A stretch of 27,211 bases of DNA, taken from assembly GCA_023231445.1 (NCBI GenBank), contig JALNVF010000030.1:1-27211 (forward strand), given 5' to 3'. Both the position numbers and the translations under genes were made by a program. Under the pieces are notes generated by a model. It was not told the DNA's origin and searched no databases. It saw only the letters and a program-made list of their open reading frames with translations. Below are positions 7,271 through 13,680 of this stretch, piece after piece. The stretch comes from Treponema sp. Lineage in GTDB: Bacteria; Spirochaetota; Spirochaetia; Treponematales; Treponemataceae. How positions within the stretch are numbered: the first letter of the stretch is position 1; the number at the start of each line of letters is the position of its first letter.

Positions 7271-8392
7271 TTATCTTGAAGTCTGCAGAGCTGCATGTGC
7301 GCGGTAACGCTGTACTGCTTCCTGAATTAACAGTTCGGTGAGTTCCGTAAAGTGAATCCCTGCATAGTCGCACATTTTCGGAAACATACTGATCGCCGTA
7401 AAGCCCGGAATGGTGTTTATTTCATTTAAATACAGGTTCCCGCTGTCTTTGTCGTAAAAGAAATCAACACGACTGCAGCCGGATGCATCAACTGCTTTAT
7501 ACGCAGCAACTGCTGTTGTGCGCACTTTCTCTAGCAGTTCTTCCGGTAAATCTGCAGGTATTCTGGTGCCGTCGGAATCGTTGTATTTTGCATTGTAATC
7601 GTAAAATTCATGCGTGAGCACGATTTCGCCCGGGCCGTATGCCTGTACCTTTTCAACATCACTGTCGGCCGGTGCTGTTACCGCATTGCCGGTAACAGCG
7701 CATTCCACTTCCTTTGCATTAACCGCTTTTTCAATAAGTATTTTATCGTCCCAGTGAAACGCTTCCATAACAGCCAGGGAAAGCTCCTTCGGCGTGCGTG
7801 CTTTTGAAGCACCGTCCGAAGAACCTGCGCAGCACGGTTTTACAAAAAGCGGGAAATGAAGCGTATCGACCGCATGCTGAATAAGTCTGTCGTATACCAG
7901 GGAATCAAGCATATCGGTACGGCGTATCGTAACATACGGAACAACAGGAAGCCCTGCACTCTGCCATACCGCCTTTGTTTTTTCTTTGTCCATAGTAAGT
8001 GAACTTGTCATCGTAGTACAACCGACGAACGGAATGTCTGCCATTTCAAGCAGTCCCTGTATTGTTCCGTCCTCGCCGTACGTTCCGTGAAGAACGGGAA
8101 AAACAACGTCTATACGGATCGTTCTGCCGCCGGCACTGAATGCGTTCATACCCATTCCCGGCATAACAGATACTTCGGTTCCAGTCTTTTCTGAAATTCT
8201 GAAAGCCGCTTTCTCATCGCCCCTGATACGTTCCAGTTCCGCATCATCCTGTAAAAACCAGCGGCCGTCTTTTGTTATACCCATGAGCACGACAGTATGT
8301 TTTCTGTCTATATGGCGTGCTACCGCCGCTCCCGATACGAGCGAGATTTCATGTTCTCCGCTTTTTCCGCCGTATATTACCGCTATTGTCAT
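7271..8392 (-). CDS. ddl: D-alanine--D-alanine ligase
   Basis: 373-residue ATP-grasp enzyme that joins two D-alanines for peptidoglycan precursors in the cytoplasm. The N-terminus MTIAVIYGGKSGEHEISLVS holds the family GG-x-S-x-EHE-x-S motif. VLHGTYGEDGTIQGLLE, KPCCAGSSDGASKA and the C-terminal RVDFFYD plus LNEINTIPGFTAISMFPK complete the pattern, with the metal-binding Glu and Asn of NEIN present. The loop GSSDGASKA has Asp where many homologues have Val. The ATG at 8392 was chosen over a TTG five codons upstream because AGGAG lies 6 bases before the ATG, inside that extension. The gene follows murE, separated by a long hairpin. Confidence 0.95.
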   Translation of the reverse strand: MTIAVIYGGKSGEHEISLVSGAAVARHIDRKHTVVLMGITKDGRWFLQDDAELERIRGDEKAAFRISEKTGTEVSVMPGMGMNAFSAGGRTIRIDVVFPVLHGTYGEDGTIQGLLEMADIPFVGCTTMTSSLTMDKEKTKAVWQSAGLPVVPYVTIRRTDMLDSLVYDRLIQHAVDTLHFPLFVKPCCAGSSDGASKARTPKELSLAVMEAFHWDDKILIEKAVNAKEVECAVTGNAVTAPADSDVEKVQAYGPGEIVLTHEFYDYNAKYNDSDGTRIPADLPEELLEKVRTTAVAAYKAVDASGCSRVDFFYDKDSGNLYLNEINTIPGFTAISMFPKMCDYAGIHFTELTELLIQEAVQRYRAHAALQTSR

Positions 8393-8416
8393 GATATTCT
8401 CCTGCAATTGTTATTT

Positions 8417-8456
8417 AAGGGCACCTCTAAAAACTTCAGTTTTTAGAGGTGCCCTT
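8417..8456 (-). terminator. Perfect 19-bp hairpin between murE and ddl
   Basis: Bases 8417-8435 and 8438-8456 are exact reverse complements with only two bases between. On the minus strand the hairpin begins with the last base of the murE stop codon (8456-8458) and ends 24 bases before ddl. There is no real T run after it. It may act as a partial terminator or an mRNA processing/stability element that lowers ddl relative to murE. Confidence 0.55.
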
Positions 8457-10219
8457 TACTTATATCCCATTTCAGCAAGTGCCCGTTCTGCCTCGCTGAT
8501 TTCATCATACTTAAGCACAAAGTCCTTATAAATAATGGAATTCTCGTGCGATTTTCCAAGAAGCAGTACAATATCACCTTTTCCGGCCATTCTGAACACT
8601 GCACGGATTGCCTGCGGACGGTCGGGAATAATAAACAGGTCAACACCTTTTTTCTTCCCCTGTTTTTCGGCACCGCAGGCAATCATCTGCAGCAGCGTCA
8701 CCGGATCCTCACCCCGGGGATCTTCGTCCGCGAGCATAAGTACGTCGCAGAATTTTGCCGCAATTTCGCCCTGAAGCGGACGTTTTGTTAAATCACGTTC
8801 GCCGCCGCTTCCGAACAGAGCAAACATTCTGCCCGTACAGCGTTTACGAAGCGGCGGAAAAATGGTTTCGAATGAAGACGGTGTATGGGCATAGTCGACA
8901 ATAAGTTCGAACGGCTGACCTTTATCAATGACAGTCATACGCCCCTTTACCGGTACAAGACTGCCGGTATACTGCGCAATTTCCGCAAATGGTTTCTGTG
9001 TAACACTGCTTACGGCAATGAGCGCGGCCATCGTATTGTATGCGTTAAACGCGCCCGGCACAGGTGCCGTAATATGAATCACCGGATGTTTCCGCGGGAA
9101 AGCCGGATCGTCACTGTCTTTAAATACCGCATCTTCTCCGTCAGCATCAATGCTGAATGAAATACCGAACCGGGCAGAAGCGATATTGCGTCCGATCATA
9201 TAACGCGTACCGCCGGGAATGGGCGGCAGAGGAGACGCATCCGCACCGGTTTCTGCTGCAGATCTGCCTGCCTGACCTTCAGTGGTAAAACCGTAGACAG
9301 GATGTTTTGTTGCTTCCATAAAATACTGCGCCGAAGGATCTTCAAGATTGACAACCCCTATCGACGGAACCTTTCTGGTAGTTCCGCAGATCGTTTTTAC
9401 ATGATCGTGTTTGTCGAGCGAACGGAACAGATTTGCCTTATCGTTACGGTACTGTTCAAATGTCTTGTGAAATTCAAGATGTTCAAGCGTAACATTCATA
9501 AAAACGCCGCAGTCGAAAAGCACATTGCCCAGGCGGTTCGTTTTCGCTGAAAGGCCGTGAGAAGAAGATTCTACAACTGCATATGAACAGCCGTTTTCAA
9601 GCATTGCATTCAGATGGTGCTGAATAACCGGCGCTTCGGGAGTCGTCTGGTGCTCAGGATTGGGCAAAGCCTCGTCACCCAGCGAGTATTCAACAGTTGA
9701 TATAAAACCGGCCTTTTCGCCGCAGGCACGCAGCAGCTGCCAGATAAAAGACACCGTACTGCTTTTACCTTCAGTTCCGGTAACACCGATGACAATCAGA
9801 CGTTTTGACGGAGAATCATAAAATGCATCGGAGACAGGAGCCATTGAAAAACGTGCGTCGTCGACTTTTATGAACGCCGGAATAAATATTTTTTCATCCC
9901 CGGCATTAACAAGCTCCGATTCAATAGCACGCCTTGCAACAAGTTTTGCGGCTTCAATCTGAACGTCATGAGGGATATCCCCCTGAAAAACAATGGCATT
10001 TGCACCGTTTTCCAGAGCGGCAGGGATAAACTCATTACCGTTTATATGCGTACCGGGAAGCGCAAAAAATAATGCCCCGGGTGTGACTTCGCGGGAATCA
10101 AAGACAAGACTATTAACAGGAACAGCTGCTATATCAGTATTTTCAACCGGTGTAAAACCGTCCGCCGCAACAGCTGCATGCACAAAAGAAGGCAGCAGCT
10201 GGGATAACAATTTCTGCAT
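8456..10219 (-). CDS. murE: UDP-N-acetylmuramoyl-dipeptide--diamino acid ligase (MurE)
   Basis: 587 residues. Mur ligase adding the third, diamino residue to UDP-MurNAc-L-Ala-D-Glu in the cytoplasm. The P-loop GTEGKSS lies at 148-154. ESSSHGLSAKTNRLG, FMNVTLEHLEFHKT and the C-terminal-domain DYAHTPSSFE and FGSGGERDLTKRP segments are all family landmarks. The substrate loop reads DEDPRGEDP (498-506), where DAP-adding enzymes carry DNPR. Treponemes use L-ornithine at this position, so ornithine is the likely substrate. The protein is longer than typical members (about 490-500 residues). Extra sequence lies around 100-120 and about 330-350, the latter a low-complexity EGQAGRSAAETGADASPLPP stretch. 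No Shine-Dalgarno precedes the ATG, which lies 9 bases after a -10 hexamer. Confidence 0.93.
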   Translation of the reverse strand: MQKLLSQLLPSFVHAAVAADGFTPVENTDIAAVPVNSLVFDSREVTPGALFFALPGTHINGNEFIPAALENGANAIVFQGDIPHDVQIEAAKLVARRAIESELVNAGDEKIFIPAFIKVDDARFSMAPVSDAFYDSPSKRLIVIGVTGTEGKSSTVSFIWQLLRACGEKAGFISTVEYSLGDEALPNPEHQTTPEAPVIQHHLNAMLENGCSYAVVESSSHGLSAKTNRLGNVLFDCGVFMNVTLEHLEFHKTFEQYRNDKANLFRSLDKHDHVKTICGTTRKVPSIGVVNLEDPSAQYFMEATKHPVYGFTTEGQAGRSAAETGADASPLPPIPGGTRYMIGRNIASARFGISFSIDADGEDAVFKDSDDPAFPRKHPVIHITAPVPGAFNAYNTMAALIAVSSVTQKPFAEIAQYTGSLVPVKGRMTVIDKGQPFELIVDYAHTPSSFETIFPPLRKRCTGRMFALFGSGGERDLTKRPLQGEIAAKFCDVLMLADEDPRGEDPVTLLQMIACGAEKQGKKKGVDLFIIPDRPQAIRAVFRMAGKGDIVLLLGKSHENSIIYKDFVLKYDEISEAERALAEMGYK

Positions 10220-10228
10220 AGTACCACA

Positions 10229-10257
10229 ATACTACTATTAAATACCTGCTGTTTCAA
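10229..10257 (-). promoter_or_regulatory. Promoter of murE, giving a nearly leaderless mRNA
   Basis: On the minus strand TTGAAA (10252-10257) and TAGTAT (10229-10234) are 17 bases apart. Only 9 bases lie between the -10 and the ATG at 10219. The mRNA would start about 2-3 bases before the ATG, too close for a ribosome-binding site, and none is present. Confidence 0.55.
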
Positions 10258-10267
10258 GCATTCCGTA

Positions 10268-10296
10268 TTGTACAAAGTAATGAATAATGATACATT
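10268..10296 (+). promoter_or_regulatory. Candidate promoter of argG
   Basis: TTGTAC (10268-10273) and TACATT (10291-10296) are separated by 17 bases. The start would fall near 10303, leaving a leader of about 27 bases with AAGAGG before the ATG at 10330. The -10 is weak, as expected for a regulated promoter. Confidence 0.4.
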
Positions 10297-10316
10297 ATTA
10301 TGTATAAATATACATT
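10279..10316. promoter_or_regulatory. Two candidate ArgR operator boxes upstream of argG
   Basis: Box 1, TGAATAATGATACA at 10281-10294, and box 2, TGTATAAATATACA at 10301-10314, both fit the TGAAT-4 bp-ATTCA form of ARG boxes with one or two changes. Box 2 is an exact palindrome apart from its AA centre. Treated as 18-bp boxes they are 2 bp apart and 20 bp centre to centre, on one helix face, as in classical tandem ARG boxes. They cover the -10 and start region of argG. The region is A+T-rich, so chance matches are possible. Confidence 0.5.
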
Positions 10317-10329
10317 TAAGAGGCTGTCT

Positions 10330-11598
10330 ATGGCGAAAAAAGACAAAGTAATTCTTGCATATTCAGGAGGACTTGATACAACAGTTATCATTCCGTGGCT
10401 GCAGGAGAATTATGACTATGACGTTATCGCTGTCTGTATTGATGTCGGACAGGGCGATGACTGGAAGACTATCAAGGACCGTGCACTAAAAACAGGTGCT
10501 GCCGCATGTTATGTTGTCGATGCCCGTCAGGAATATATAGAAGAATACGTGTGGCCCGCACTCAAGGGAAATGCAGTCTATGAAGACGAATATCTGCTCG
10601 GTACGTCTACCGCACGCCCGCTTATCGGAAAAATTCTTGTAGAGTATGCACGGCAGGAAAAAGCCGTAGCAATTTGTCATGGTGCTACGGGAAAAGGCAA
10701 CGATCAGGTCAGATTTGAACTCGCAATAAAAGCGTTTGCCCCGGATCTTAACGTAATAGCTGCATGGCGCGATCCTAAATGGACGCTTCAGAGCCGTGAA
10801 GAGGAAATCCAGTTCCTTGAAGACCGCAAAATTCCGGTGCCCGTAAAAAAGAGTTCGTCTTACAGCTGTGACGAAAACATCTGGCATATCAGCCATGAAG
10901 GTCTTGAGCTTGAAAAAACAGAAAACGAGCCTGACTGGAAAAACATGCTCAAAATAACAAAGACTCCCGAAGAAGCTCCTGATAAAGCAGAATATGTAAA
11001 AATTGATTTTGAAAAGGGAATTCCTGTCGCCGTTAATGATAAAGCAATGAACGGACTTGAAATAATAGAAACGCTCAACAAAATCGGCGGAAAAAACGGC
11101 ATAGGTCTTATTGATCTCGTTGAAAACCGCTGTGTCGGTATGAAAAGCCGCGGCGTTTATGAAACACCGGGTGGAACAATTCTGTACTTTGCACACGAAC
11201 AGATGGAACATCTGTGTCTTGACCGTGAAACATATCACTACAAACAGCAGATTGCAGACAAACAGGCAGAACTGATTTACAACGGACTGTGGTTCACAAC
11301 GCTTATGGACGGGATTATGGCTTTCAACGATAAAGTCGAAGAAAATGTAAGCGGCTGGATCAAGCTCAAGCTGTATAAAGGTACGATGCAGGGTGCAGGA
11401 TCAGGCTCCCCCTACTCACTCTACAACGAAAGTATTGCAAGTTTTACAACCGGAGAACTGTACGATCATCACGACGCCCAGGGTTTTATTACCTTGTTCG
11501 GACTGCCGCTTAAAGTACGCGCAATGATGGAACAGCGCATCGGAAAAGGTCAGGCCGTCATCGGAAGTAAAAAACTCAAGAAGAGACCGACGGAATAA
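10330..11598 (+). CDS. argG: Argininosuccinate synthase
   Basis: 422 residues. It joins citrulline and aspartate with ATP to form argininosuccinate, the second-last step of arginine synthesis, in the cytoplasm. The N-terminal PP-loop AYSGGLDTT lies at residues 10-18. GTSTARPLI, HGATGKGNDQVRFE, SREEEIQFLE and SSYSCDENIWHISHEG are family signatures, and the length is normal. The start at 10330 was chosen over an ATG at 10300 because AAGAGG lies 6 bases upstream and homology begins at MAKKDKVILAY. No other arginine gene is adjacent. Two ArgR-like boxes overlap the promoter, suggesting arginine repression. A perfect 14-bp hairpin begins two bases after the stop codon. Confidence 0.96.
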   Translation: MAKKDKVILAYSGGLDTTVIIPWLQENYDYDVIAVCIDVGQGDDWKTIKDRALKTGAAACYVVDARQEYIEEYVWPALKGNAVYEDEYLLGTSTARPLIGKILVEYARQEKAVAICHGATGKGNDQVRFELAIKAFAPDLNVIAAWRDPKWTLQSREEEIQFLEDRKIPVPVKKSSSYSCDENIWHISHEGLELEKTENEPDWKNMLKITKTPEEAPDKAEYVKIDFEKGIPVAVNDKAMNGLEIIETLNKIGGKNGIGLIDLVENRCVGMKSRGVYETPGGTILYFAHEQMEHLCLDRETYHYKQQIADKQAELIYNGLWFTTLMDGIMAFNDKVEENVSGWIKLKLYKGTMQGAGSGSPYSLYNESIASFTTGELYDHHDAQGFITLFGLPLKVRAMMEQRIGKGQAVIGSKKLKKRPTE

Positions 11599-11599
11599 G

Positions 11600-11631
11600 G
11601 AGTTCGGTCGCCATCCGTGGCGACCGAACTC
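11600..11631 (+). terminator. Perfect hairpin after argG, leading into the structured repeat
   Basis: A 14-bp perfect stem (11600-11613 with 11618-11631) carries a TCCG loop. No T run follows directly. The T run comes at 11707-11714, after a second and a third hairpin. Read through from argG, the whole 11600-11714 stretch would act as a three-hairpin 3' end. Confidence 0.6.
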
Positions 11632-11714
11632 TGCGAGAAAATCTTAGGGAAAAGTACTTGTGTAATGATTTTCTCGCTTTGCAAAGCCCGCCATCCCTGG
11701 CGGGACTTTTTTTT
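11610..11714 (+). repeat. Structured tandem repeat, copy 1
   Basis: About 105 bp, repeated at a 132-bp offset with five substitutions. Elements in order: the right part of a 14-bp hairpin; an 11-bp stem GCGAGAAAATC (11633-11643) with GATTTTCTCGC (11667-11677) around a 23-base loop; a small CTT-TGCA-AAG hairpin (11677-11686); and a 7-bp stem CCCGCCA/TGGCGGG (11687-11704) followed after AC by eight T residues. The last is a typical intrinsic terminator. Open frames here are by-products of the repeat. It could be a small RNA, a repeated 3' end, or a miniature palindromic element. Confidence 0.75.
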
Positions 11715-11741
11715 CCCTTATTTTACTTTTGTGGTACTACT

Positions 11742-11845
11742 GCCATCCGTGGCGACCGAACGCTGCGAGAAAATCTTAGGGAAAAGTACTTGTGTAATGA
11801 TTTTCTCGCTTCGCGGAGTCCGCCATCCCTGGCGGGACTTTTTTT
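11742..11845 (+). repeat. Structured tandem repeat, copy 2
   Basis: Second copy. Relative to copy 1 the changes are 11762 (T to G), 11812 (T to C), 11815 and 11816 (A to G) and 11819 (C to T). Four of the five keep pairing in the small hairpin or turn the outer C-G pair of the terminator stem into U-G. The 11-bp stem and its 23-base loop are unchanged. The left arm of the first hairpin is missing, so only a short GCCA/TGGC tip remains. A seven-T run ends the copy. Confidence 0.75.
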
Positions 11846-11910
11846 GCCTTACTACAAAATCTGCATTTTTTACTACAAGACTTATGGCATAACATATTAT
11901 AATATACACA

Positions 11911-11982
11911 GTGGATAAAAAAGAAACACGCCGTGCAGCGGAACATATACTGTCAGGTTTTAAACTGTACCTGCATTACTAA
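11911..11982 (+). pseudogene. Possible 23-codon GTG-started reading frame, probably a truncated gene start
   Basis: GTG at 11911 opens a 23-residue frame beginning MDKKETRRAAEHILSGF and ending at TAA. The composition (charged N-terminus, amphipathic helix) looks like a real protein N-terminus. TATAAT at 11898-11903 ends 7 bases before the GTG, the same geometry as the leaderless genes in this window, though no -35 is visible. The frame stops just before the palindromic array region, suggesting that the rest of the gene was lost. It could also be a chance frame or a small peptide gene. Confidence 0.3.
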
Positions 11983-12032
11983 TGAGTTAAGATACGGGGA
12001 CATTTGGTCACACCGGCACTGTAAGATGTATA

Positions 12033-12158
12033 GCGGATCAGTGAAATTCGGTCAGCGCATCAGTGACAAACTTCCAGCGCATCACTGATCCGCTGGTTAT
12101 TTATCAGTGATGCGCTATAGATTTATCACTGATGCGCCAGTTGTTTACCAGTGATAAA
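12033..12158. repeat. Array of six 8-bp cores at exact 22-bp spacing, inverted about its centre
   Basis: Cores ATCAGTGA or ATCACTGA begin at 12037, 12059, 12081, 12103 and 12125, and a one-mismatch core (ACCAGTGA) begins at 12147. Each step is 22 bp. The fuller 16-bp unit is GCGCATCASTGATAAA. Units 1 and 2 point forward, units 4 to 6 point backward, and unit 3 is near-palindromic. Around the centre at 12085 the flanking 31-base arms match at 25 positions. A weaker core may sit one step earlier, at 12015. The spacing of about two helical turns would put all cores on one DNA face, as in arrays of protein-binding sites. Confidence 0.8.
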
Positions 12159-12431
12159 CCTGCCAAACAGTACAGTATTACGAGTCATTACAGGCCGTGG
12201 TACGACTCATTTCTAACCGTATTCCGACCCACTGTACGACAGGAAACATACTCACGACAGGAGTATAAACGCGTGTGCCATAAGCAGACGGACATCTTTC
12301 AACACCAGTTTTATTTCTGAAGCGGCTTTTTCCGACTGAGATATACGATGCAGTGCGTTCGCCATAACGGAGCGCTGCGCGCACCTGCATTCCCGTTAGG
12401 ATGTGTTTGCAGGGATGCAAACACATCCGTC
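12159..12431. other. Intergenic stretch without a supported gene
   Basis: Between the 22-bp array and the M20 peptidase gene I find no gene that I can support. A 37-codon minus-strand frame (12252-12365) opens MANALHRISQSEKAASEIK. It looks protein-like but has no ribosome-binding site and no promoter. An inverted TAACGG/CCGTTA pair (12365-12370, 12393-12398) and the hairpin at 12399-12428 are the only other structures seen. Confidence 0.5.
12399..12428 (-). terminator. Hairpin after the M20 peptidase gene
   Basis: A perfect 13-bp stem (12399-12411 with 12416-12428) and a 4-base loop begin 3 bases after the stop codon of the minus-strand gene. No T run follows, so it may be a weak terminator or an mRNA 3' stabiliser. 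Confidence 0.5.
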
Positions 12432-13661
12432 CTATTCATCAAACAGTACTGCGAGTGTCCGGGCATCTGCCTGTATGCTGCTGATTTTACAGTATTCGTC
12501 AGGCTGATGGGCCATGTCGTCAAGTGTGCTCCACACTGCGGTGTTATAGCCCTGTACGCGGAGATCGGCACCGACGGTACCGCCGCCTATCCCTATTGTT
12601 TCAGCGGTAATACCGTGAGCTTTTTTTATGGCAGCTGCCAGCTTTACAACCACAGGCGCATCTGCCGGAGTCGCCGGTGATTCTTCCGCCTGCGGCGTTG
12701 TGTAATCGATTTTTACACCGTATTTTTTCTCTATTTCGTCGCTCCTGCGGCGGACTTCCGTGAGAACTTCTTTTAGCGTATAGCAGGGAAGTATGCGGCA
12801 GTCCATGCAGAATGTATCTTCTCCGGGAATGATATTGATGCTTTCGACATTGGCAGACCGCATCGTAGGTTCAAGCGTTGAATAATCCGGTTCGAACAAC
12901 GGGTCGTGCTTGTTAAAAACAGACGTCATATCGTGAAGGCTCAATGCAAGTGCATCGGCAGCAAGACATGCATTATGCCCGGAGTCGGGACGCGAACCGT
13001 GCGTCTGTTTCCCTGCAACGTGAACACGCAGCCACAGAATATTCTTTTCCGCAACTTCAATCGTTTCTCCCCGGCTGTCACCGCCGTCGGGTATAACGAT
13101 AATATCCTGCTTACGGAATAATTTCTGCGACTTCAGCAGATATTTGATACCGTATACGCTGCCTACTTCCTCGTCTGCCATAAAAAGCAGTTTTACCGTA
13201 TGTGCGGGAATAATACCGTTCTTTACATACGCAAGTGCCGCAAATACGGCCGATACAAGACCCTGCTGATTATCTTCGACTCCGCGGCCGTAAAGTTTTC
13301 CGTCCTTCTCTGCGACGGTCCAGGGATCGGTATGCCACAGAGACTGGTCCCCGGCAGGAACAACATCAAGATGGGTCATAACCCACACTGCATAGTCGTC
13401 CGATTTACCCGGAACTGTTACCACGACATTGGGACGCACACCGCTTTTTACCCGGCAGTCAGGAGCATCGTAATGCACTGTATCTGTCAGTCCGTGGTCT
13501 GCAAGCCACTTGAGAAGTACTCCGCATTTTCCGGTTTCTCCGTCGCCCCCGTTTTCCGGAGCAAGCGCGCGGCAGGCTGTAAGCAGAGTTTCAAGTTCTA
13601 CCATACCGCGTTCGGAAGAGTTAATAAACTCAGATATTTTTTCTGTATCAGTTTCGTTCAT
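12432..13661 (-). CDS. M20 family metallo-peptidase / amidohydrolase (ArgE/DapE/ACY1-like)
   Basis: 409-residue cytoplasmic enzyme, probably with two zinc ions, that cleaves a peptide or acyl bond. Landmarks: H97 and D99 in THLDVVPAGD, bridging D130 in GRGVEDNQQG, catalytic E164 and E165 in MADEEVGS, D192 in VIPDGGD, and the last ligand near H385 in DMAHQPDEYC. The dimerisation lid domain lies between about residues 205 and 330 and includes KQTHGSRPDSGHNA. Substrate cannot be told from sequence; dipeptidase, acyl-amino-acid or DapE-like activity are all possible. It follows galE by 19 bases on the same strand, so the two probably share a transcript. The ribosome-binding site is weak (AGG). 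Confidence 0.85.
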   Translation of the reverse strand: MNETDTEKISEFINSSERGMVELETLLTACRALAPENGGDGETGKCGVLLKWLADHGLTDTVHYDAPDCRVKSGVRPNVVVTVPGKSDDYAVWVMTHLDVVPAGDQSLWHTDPWTVAEKDGKLYGRGVEDNQQGLVSAVFAALAYVKNGIIPAHTVKLLFMADEEVGSVYGIKYLLKSQKLFRKQDIIVIPDGGDSRGETIEVAEKNILWLRVHVAGKQTHGSRPDSGHNACLAADALALSLHDMTSVFNKHDPLFEPDYSTLEPTMRSANVESINIIPGEDTFCMDCRILPCYTLKEVLTEVRRRSDEIEKKYGVKIDYTTPQAEESPATPADAPVVVKLAAAIKKAHGITAETIGIGGGTVGADLRVQGYNTAVWSTLDDMAHQPDEYCKISSIQADARTLAVLFDE

Positions 13662-13680
13662 ATCAGGCCTGTCTTCATTA

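Noticed and set aside
10486..11238. 250-residue minus-strand frame inside argG
   Set aside because: It is a shadow of argG on the opposite strand, cysteine- and phenylalanine-rich, with no ribosome-binding site.
11617..11918. Reading frames of 86-91 residues in the tandem repeats
   Set aside because: They exist only because the structured repeat contains no stop in those frames. The peptide is duplicated with the repeat, and there is no start signal.
12033..12158. CRISPR array
   Set aside because: The repeated core is only 8-16 bp, the units change orientation half way, the spacers are 6-14 bp, and there are no cas genes.
12361..12400. Integron attC site (TAACGG and CCGTTA inverted pair)
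   Set aside because: The outer bases do not fit the RYYYAAC and GTTRRRY boxes well, the site is very short, and no cassette-like gene lies beside it.
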